Source: SHVZ01 sp041906305
GTDB taxonomy: Bacteria > Pseudomonadota > Alphaproteobacteria > SHVZ01
Reading direction: 5' to 3'
DNA length: 64,000 nucleotides
Assembly (NCBI GenBank): GCA_041906305.1
Contig: JAYRJL010000003.1
Coordinates: 186,001-250,000, forward strand
Under the pieces are notes generated by a model. That model saw only the letters and a list, made by a program, of their open reading frames with translations, was not told where the DNA came from and searched no databases. A program made the translations under genes and the position numbers. Shown piece by piece: positions 59,910 through 64,000 of this stretch. The number at the start of each line of letters is the position of its first letter. Within the stretch, counting starts at the first letter, position 1.

Positions 59910-60698
59910 CTATCCGATCGGCAGGGCCGGGGATACCGCGCGGGGCAGGTCGAACTGGTCGGCGGCGCGCACGTCGATGTCCGTGACCGACCGGGCGAGC
60001 AGGCTCGAATCGGAGAAGAGCTGGTCGACCGTCAGCTCCACCGGCTGGCCCGGCTTGAGGCGCCCTTCGCGGTCGGTCCCGGCGAAGCGCCGCGTGGCGA
60101 GACCGCGGTGCCGGGCGATCAGGTTGCGGATATCGATCAGGCGGGCGACCCGGTCGCGGGCCGCGTCCTCGGCGAAGAGCGCGAAGCCGAAGCGGTCGCC
60201 GATCCAGCGCTCGAGCGCGTCGAGGCCGGAGGCGGCCAGCTGGAAGACGCGGTCGCGGACCAGCGCGTCGACCACCTCGTCGACCGAGTCGTGCTCGACC
60301 AGCAGCTCGAGCGGCACGCCCTCGCCCGGCCCCAGCGCCTGCGGGTTGTTGACCGCGAGCGTGACCGTGAGCTCGGCGACGTAGGCGAGGTAGCTGTCGA
60401 CCAGGCGCGACAGCACCATGTGGAGGAAGACGTGGCGCTGGCCGCGCAACGTGCGCGCCATCGCGCCTTCGTTGGCAGGAACCTGCGCGCCGCCGCCGAC
60501 CGGACGGCCGCTGACGCCGGGCGGCACCGCATCCACCGCGAGCCTCGCCATGTCGTCGACGCGGAGCGCCAGGTCCGAGACGAAGCCGATGAAGCGCCAG
60601 AGCTCGGCGTGCGTCCGGAAGAAGCGTGCGCAGGCATCCGACATCGGATCGGGCGGCAGCGGCCCGGTCGCGGCGTGGGCTGGATGACCGCTTTCCAT
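59910..60698 (-). CDS. HEPN-like helical protein
   Basis: 262 aa. Almost fully helical. Near residue 205, ARLIDIRNLIARHRGLATRRF contains the R-x5-H pattern seen in HEPN proteins, some of which are RNases and toxins. A GAGG site lies just before the ATG, five bases after the upstream dehydratase stop, so the two are cotranscribed. The function is unknown; fold and activity are inferred from the motif. Confidence 0.6.
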   Translation of the reverse strand: MESGHPAHAATGPLPPDPMSDACARFFRTHAELWRFIGFVSDLALRVDDMARLAVDAVPPGVSGRPVGGGAQVPANEGAMARTLRGQRHVFLHMVLSRLVDSYLAYVAELTVTLAVNNPQALGPGEGVPLELLVEHDSVDEVVDALVRDRVFQLAASGLDALERWIGDRFGFALFAEDAARDRVARLIDIRNLIARHRGLATRRFAGTDREGRLKPGQPVELTVDQLFSDSSLLARSVTDIDVRAADQFDLPRAVSPALPIG

Positions 60699-60703
60699 GG
60701 TCC

Positions 60704-61567
60704 TCAGGCCTCCAGCACGGCGTTGCCGTCCATCGCGAGCTGGCTGGCATCGTTGGCGATCCAGAGCGCCACGTTCGATCCCGACGGCCTGCCGCCGACC
60801 GCGATCGAGCGGTCGGCGAAGACCGGCGACAGGGCGCGGAACGAGAACCGCGCCACTTTCGCGTCGGGCTTCTGGCGCCGGATGAGATCGAGCATCAGCG
60901 TCGCCTGCAGCGGCCCATGCACGACGAGACCGGGATAGCCTTCGACCTGCGTGACGTAGGGATGGTCGTAGTGGATGCGGTGACCATTGAAGGTCAGCGC
61001 CGAGTAGCGGAACAGCAGCACCGGGTCGGGCGTGAGCGCGCGTGACCAGGCGCCGTCGGTCGGCGCCGGCTTCGGCGGCGGCGCCGGGTCGCCCGGCCTC
61101 GGCGCGTCGCGGTAAACGATGTCGTGCTCCTCGTCGACGGCGAGCGCGCCGTCGGCGTGAACCAGGTGCTTCACCGTGACGAAGACCAGGGTGCCGGTGC
61201 GGCCTTCCTTGACCTCCACCTTGAGGATCTCGGAATCGCGCCGGATCGCCGCGCCCAGGGGAATCGGCTTCACGAAGGAGAGTCGGCTTCCCGCCCACAT
61301 GCGGCGCGGCAGCGGCACCGGCGGCAGGAAGCCGCCGCGCTTCGGATGACCATCGCGACCGAGCTCGGAGGCCGGCTTCGCCTCGAGGAAATAAAGCCAG
61401 TGCCACAGCGGCGGCAGCGCATCGCCCGGCTTCGGCTGCGGGTCGGCGCGATCGAGCGTGGCGGAGAGGGCGGCCACCGGCGGCAGCGACGCGACGTCGT
61501 CGACGCTCATGCGCCGCCCGACCCACGTCTTCAGCCCGTCGAGATCCATCCGCCCTGCGTCCCCCAT
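60704..61567 (-). CDS. MaoC/FAS1-like acyl-CoA dehydratase (mesaconyl-CoA hydratase-like)
   Basis: 287 aa, double hot-dog fold. The N-terminal half (VGRRMSVDDVASLPPVAALS; PLWHWLYFLEAKPASELG) is the FAS1-like dehydratase domain. The C-terminal FNGHRIHYDHPYVTQVEGYP, GLVVHGPL has the histidines of the hydratase site. Related enzymes hydrate mesaconyl-C4-CoA or similar thioesters. The ATG at 61549 (MDLDGLKTW) is an alternative start. Confidence 0.82.
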   Translation of the reverse strand: MGDAGRMDLDGLKTWVGRRMSVDDVASLPPVAALSATLDRADPQPKPGDALPPLWHWLYFLEAKPASELGRDGHPKRGGFLPPVPLPRRMWAGSRLSFVKPIPLGAAIRRDSEILKVEVKEGRTGTLVFVTVKHLVHADGALAVDEEHDIVYRDAPRPGDPAPPPKPAPTDGAWSRALTPDPVLLFRYSALTFNGHRIHYDHPYVTQVEGYPGLVVHGPLQATLMLDLIRRQKPDAKVARFSFRALSPVFADRSIAVGGRPSGSNVALWIANDASQLAMDGNAVLEA

Positions 61568-61610
61568 CGCCTGCGACCATAACCGCGGGCGGCGGCCGGC
61601 GAAAGCAGAC

Positions 61611-62594
61611 TCAGCCCCAGACCTCGGGGCCGAACGGCAGGATGCTGCTGCCGTCGAATCGGAGGCCCGGCTCGCGGTCCTTCGCCAGCAGCAGCGGTCC
61701 ATCGAGATCGGCCCAGCGCGCGCTCTGCGCGACCAGCACCGCCGGCGCCATCGCCAGCGAGGTGGACAGCATGCAGCCGACCATGACCTCGAATCCGGCG
61801 GCGCGGGCCGCATCGGTCAGCGCGATCGCCTCGGTCAGGCCGCCCGTCTTGTCGAGCTTGACGTTGATCGCCTCGTAGCGACCCTTGAGTTCGGCCAGGT
61901 GATGGCGGTCATGCGCGCTCTCGTCGGCGCAGACGATCACCGGATGCGGCACGGAGGCGAGCGCCGCGTCGTTCGACGACGGCAGCGGCTGCTCGATCAT
62001 CTCGACGCCGAGCTTCGCGAACTCGGGCGAGAAGCGCGTGAAGTGATCGATCGTCCAGGCCTCGTTCGGATCGACGATGAGCCGCGACTTCGGCGCCCCC
62101 TCGCGGACCGCGCGGATGCGCGCGTCGTCGCCGTCGCCGCCGAGCTTCACCTTGAGCAGCGGCCGGTCGGCTGCCGCCGCCGCATCCGCCTTCATCTTCT
62201 CAGGCGTGTCGAAGCTGATGGTGAAGGCGGTGACGACCGGCTTCGGCGCCGGCTTGCCGGCGAGATCCCAGACGCGCTTTCCCGACTTTTTCGCCTCCAG
62301 GTCCCAGAGCGCGCAATCGACGCCGTTGCGCGCCGCGCCCGGCTTCATCCTGGCCTGGATCCCGGCGTGGTCGATGCCGTTCGCGATGTCGCCGGCGACG
62401 CCCATGATGGTCTCGACGACGCCGTCCATCGACTCGCCGTAGCGCTTGTAGGGCACGCATTCGGCGCGGCCGACGAGGTCGCCGTCGGTGATCTCGACCA
62501 GCACCACCGGCTGCTGGGTGCGGGTCTCGCGGCTGATCTTGAAGGCCCCCCGGATCGGGAAGACCTCCTGCCGCGCCGCGAGCTTCCGCGTCAT
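61611..62594 (-). CDS. Enolase-superfamily dipeptide epimerase / N-acetylglutamate racemase (DgcA-like)
   Basis: 327 aa. The enolase-superfamily pattern is complete: lysine pair in LLKVKLGG, metal ligands D in IVDPNEAW, E in MIEQPLPS and D in CADESAHD, and the opposing lysine in NVKLDKTGG. Family members epimerise L-Ala-D-Glu; the partner gene (DgcN-like) points instead to DgcA, which racemises N-acetyl-D-glutamate during D-glutamate use. The start overlaps the partner stop by ATGA. Confidence 0.85.
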   Translation of the reverse strand: MTRKLAARQEVFPIRGAFKISRETRTQQPVVLVEITDGDLVGRAECVPYKRYGESMDGVVETIMGVAGDIANGIDHAGIQARMKPGAARNGVDCALWDLEAKKSGKRVWDLAGKPAPKPVVTAFTISFDTPEKMKADAAAAADRPLLKVKLGGDGDDARIRAVREGAPKSRLIVDPNEAWTIDHFTRFSPEFAKLGVEMIEQPLPSSNDAALASVPHPVIVCADESAHDRHHLAELKGRYEAINVKLDKTGGLTEAIALTDAARAAGFEVMVGCMLSTSLAMAPAVLVAQSARWADLDGPLLLAKDREPGLRFDGSSILPFGPEVWG

Positions 62595-63592
62595 CAGCGC
62601 AGCACGTCGACGATCGCGTCGACGCCGGTCCGGAGCGGATCGACCGCCGGAAGCCCGAGCTTGTCCTCGGTCTTCTTCAGCAGCTTGACCGCGTCCTTCT
62701 CGGAGAGGCGCTGGGTGTTGATCGAGATGCCGACGCACTTGGCCTTGGGATTGGTCAGGCGCGCCGCCTCGACGTTGCGCTCGATGCAGTCTTCCAGGCT
62801 CGGATGCTTGTAGGTCGGGAGGCCGCGCATGTGGGCGCGGCCGTGCTCGTGGCAGACCACCAGCGCGTCCGGCTGCGAGCCGTGGATCAGCCCCAGCGTC
62901 ACGCCGGCATACGAGGCGTGGAACAGCGAGCCCTGACCCTCGATCAGGTCCCAGTGGTCCTTCTTGTTCTCGGGTGCCAGCCATTCGACCGCGCCGGAGA
63001 TGAAGTCGGAGACGACGGCGTCGATCGAGACGCCGCGGCCGGCGATGAAGATGCCGGTCTGGCCGGTGGCGCGGAAGTCGGCGTCCATCTTGCGGCGGCG
63101 CATCTCCTTCTCGAGCGCCAGCGAAGTGAACATCTTGCCGACCGAGCAGTCGGTGCCGACGGTCAGCAGGCGCTTGCCGGTGCGCTTCAGGCCGTTGCCG
63201 ACCGGGAACTCCCGGTCCGGACGGCGGACGTCGAACAGCGAGCGGCCGTTGGCCTTGGCGGCGGCGGCCAGCTTCGGCAGGTCGTGCAAGCTGTTGTGGA
63301 GCCCGCTCGCCACGTCCATGCCGAGCTCGACGGCCTTGACCAGGTGCTTCTCCCAGGCCGGCGGGATGAGGCCGCCGCGGTTGGCGACGCCGACCAGCAC
63401 GGTCTTCACGCCGGCCTTGGCGGCCTGGGCGATGTTCATGTCCTGGATGCCGAGATCGGCCTTGCAGCCCGGCAGGCGGAACTGGCCCTTGCACCATTCC
63501 GGACGCCAGACGTTGACGCCGTTGGCGGTCTTGGCGGCGAGCTGGTCGGCGGCATCGCCGAGGAACAGAAGGTACGGATGCCTGATCTTCAC
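62594..63592 (-). CDS. DUF1611 protein, DgcN-like D-glutamate N-acetyltransferase
   Basis: 332 aa from the GTG at 63592, which has GGGGGG five bases upstream; a TTG at 63634 is less likely. GTDCSVGKMFTSLALEKEMR is a P-loop-like motif and FIAGRGVSIDAVVSDFISGA the following conserved stretch of DUF1611. The family includes DgcN, which acetylates D-glutamate before racemisation by DgcA. Gene order dgcN-dgcA and overlap agree. Activity here is inferred. Confidence 0.82.
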   Translation of the reverse strand: MKIRHPYLLFLGDAADQLAAKTANGVNVWRPEWCKGQFRLPGCKADLGIQDMNIAQAAKAGVKTVLVGVANRGGLIPPAWEKHLVKAVELGMDVASGLHNSLHDLPKLAAAAKANGRSLFDVRRPDREFPVGNGLKRTGKRLLTVGTDCSVGKMFTSLALEKEMRRRKMDADFRATGQTGIFIAGRGVSIDAVVSDFISGAVEWLAPENKKDHWDLIEGQGSLFHASYAGVTLGLIHGSQPDALVVCHEHGRAHMRGLPTYKHPSLEDCIERNVEAARLTNPKAKCVGISINTQRLSEKDAVKLLKKTEDKLGLPAVDPLRTGVDAIVDVLR

Positions 63593-63702
63593 TGGGTCCC
63601 CCCGAGGGCTGAATTGCGCGCGGATACTAGCCAAAATTCGCGGATTGGAAAGACATCAGCGCATGGACAGGATGCCGCGCCCGGCGGCATGATCCGCGCC
63701 CC

Positions 63703-64000
63703 ATGAGCACGGTCAAAGACGTCCTCCACTTCTGGTTCGGCGCGCCGGGAACGGCGATCTGCGGGAGCTTCCGCGAAGCCTGGTTCAAGAAGGACCCGGC
63801 GTTCGACGACGAGATCCGCCGCCACTTCCTCGGCACCACCGAAGCCGCGGCGCGCGGCGAGCTCGACCGCTGGCTCGGCGATCGCGAAGGCGCGCTCGCC
63901 CTCGTGGTGCTGCTCGACCAGTTCCCGCGCAACCTCTACCGCGGATCGCCCAAGGCCTTCGCCGCCGATCCCAAGGCGCGCGAGGTGGCGTCCACGGCGA
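63703..64000 (+). CDS. DUF924 family protein, 5' part
   Basis: First 99 codons, running off the window. KDVLHFWFG, then AWFKKDPAFDDEIRRHFLGT and ALVVLLDQFPRNLYRGSPKA are the hallmark stretches of DUF924, a helical TPR-like family of unknown function. It is divergent from the DgcN-like gene. Confidence 0.88.
   Translation, partial: MSTVKDVLHFWFGAPGTAICGSFREAWFKKDPAFDDEIRRHFLGTTEAAARGELDRWLGDREGALALVVLLDQFPRNLYRGSPKAFAADPKAREVASTA

Overview
The window is high-GC DNA of an alphaproteobacterium. The genus cannot be fixed from sequence alone. Host genes carry Shine-Dalgarno starts, many ATGA stop-start overlaps and families common in Rhizobiales and Rhodospirillales. A complete-looking siphovirus prophage of about 42.4 kb fills 15684-58053.

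Left host flank (1-15683). On the minus strand, in transcription order, are a penicillin-binding protein 4 (dacB), a small and a large protein resembling the two N,N-dimethylformamidase subunits, and glucose-6-phosphate isomerase (pgi). On the plus strand are a conserved protein of unknown function, a TPR protein, and a four-gene transport operon: periplasmic binding protein, PP2C-like phosphatase, ABC ATPase and a two-domain permease of the ferric-iron type. A TauD/TfdA-like dioxygenase converges on the permease. A structured leader or sRNA, two small membrane proteins and a family 9 glycosyltransferase follow.

Prophage. It is integrated in the 3' half of a tRNA-Val(GAC) gene. A 51-bp direct repeat marks both ends, and the intact tRNA lies at the right end. 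The leftmost minus-strand block holds HicA/HicB-like small proteins, a tyrosine integrase overlapped by an excisionase-like HTH frame, a secreted nuclease, a zinc protein and a protein fusing an XRE-type HTH to a ParB-like domain. An S24-type repressor and a Cro-like protein face each other across two operators. A second pair of the same operators lies 2.8 kb away, upstream of a DUF4236/peptidoglycan-binding protein. The early genes (24.7-31.6 kb) encode small regulators, a MazG-like enzyme, a methyltransferase-like protein, a CHC2 primase and a P4/D5-type helicase. A two-gene minus-strand insert interrupts them. The late genes (32.7-57.1 kb) run in one direction: terminase, portal, protease with nested scaffold, Mu-gpT-like capsid, head-tail connectors, tail tube, a G/GT frameshifting chaperone pair, tape measure, tail tip, a membrane-anchored transglycosylase and Rz/Rz1 spanins, closed by a strong terminator.

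Right host flank (58054-64000): tRNA-Val, an N-formylglutamate amidohydrolase, a GNAT acetyltransferase, a well-formed sRNA candidate, a HEPN-like protein, a MaoC/FAS1-like dehydratase, a DgcA/DgcN-like pair and the start of a DUF924 protein.

The most unusual signal is a 17-bp palindrome (CGCGAAYGNCRTTCGCG). Six copies lie across the late region, in and between unrelated genes, and I noticed none in the host flanks. The XRE-ParB fusion makes a dispersed centromere-like or partition-like system an attractive but unproven explanation.
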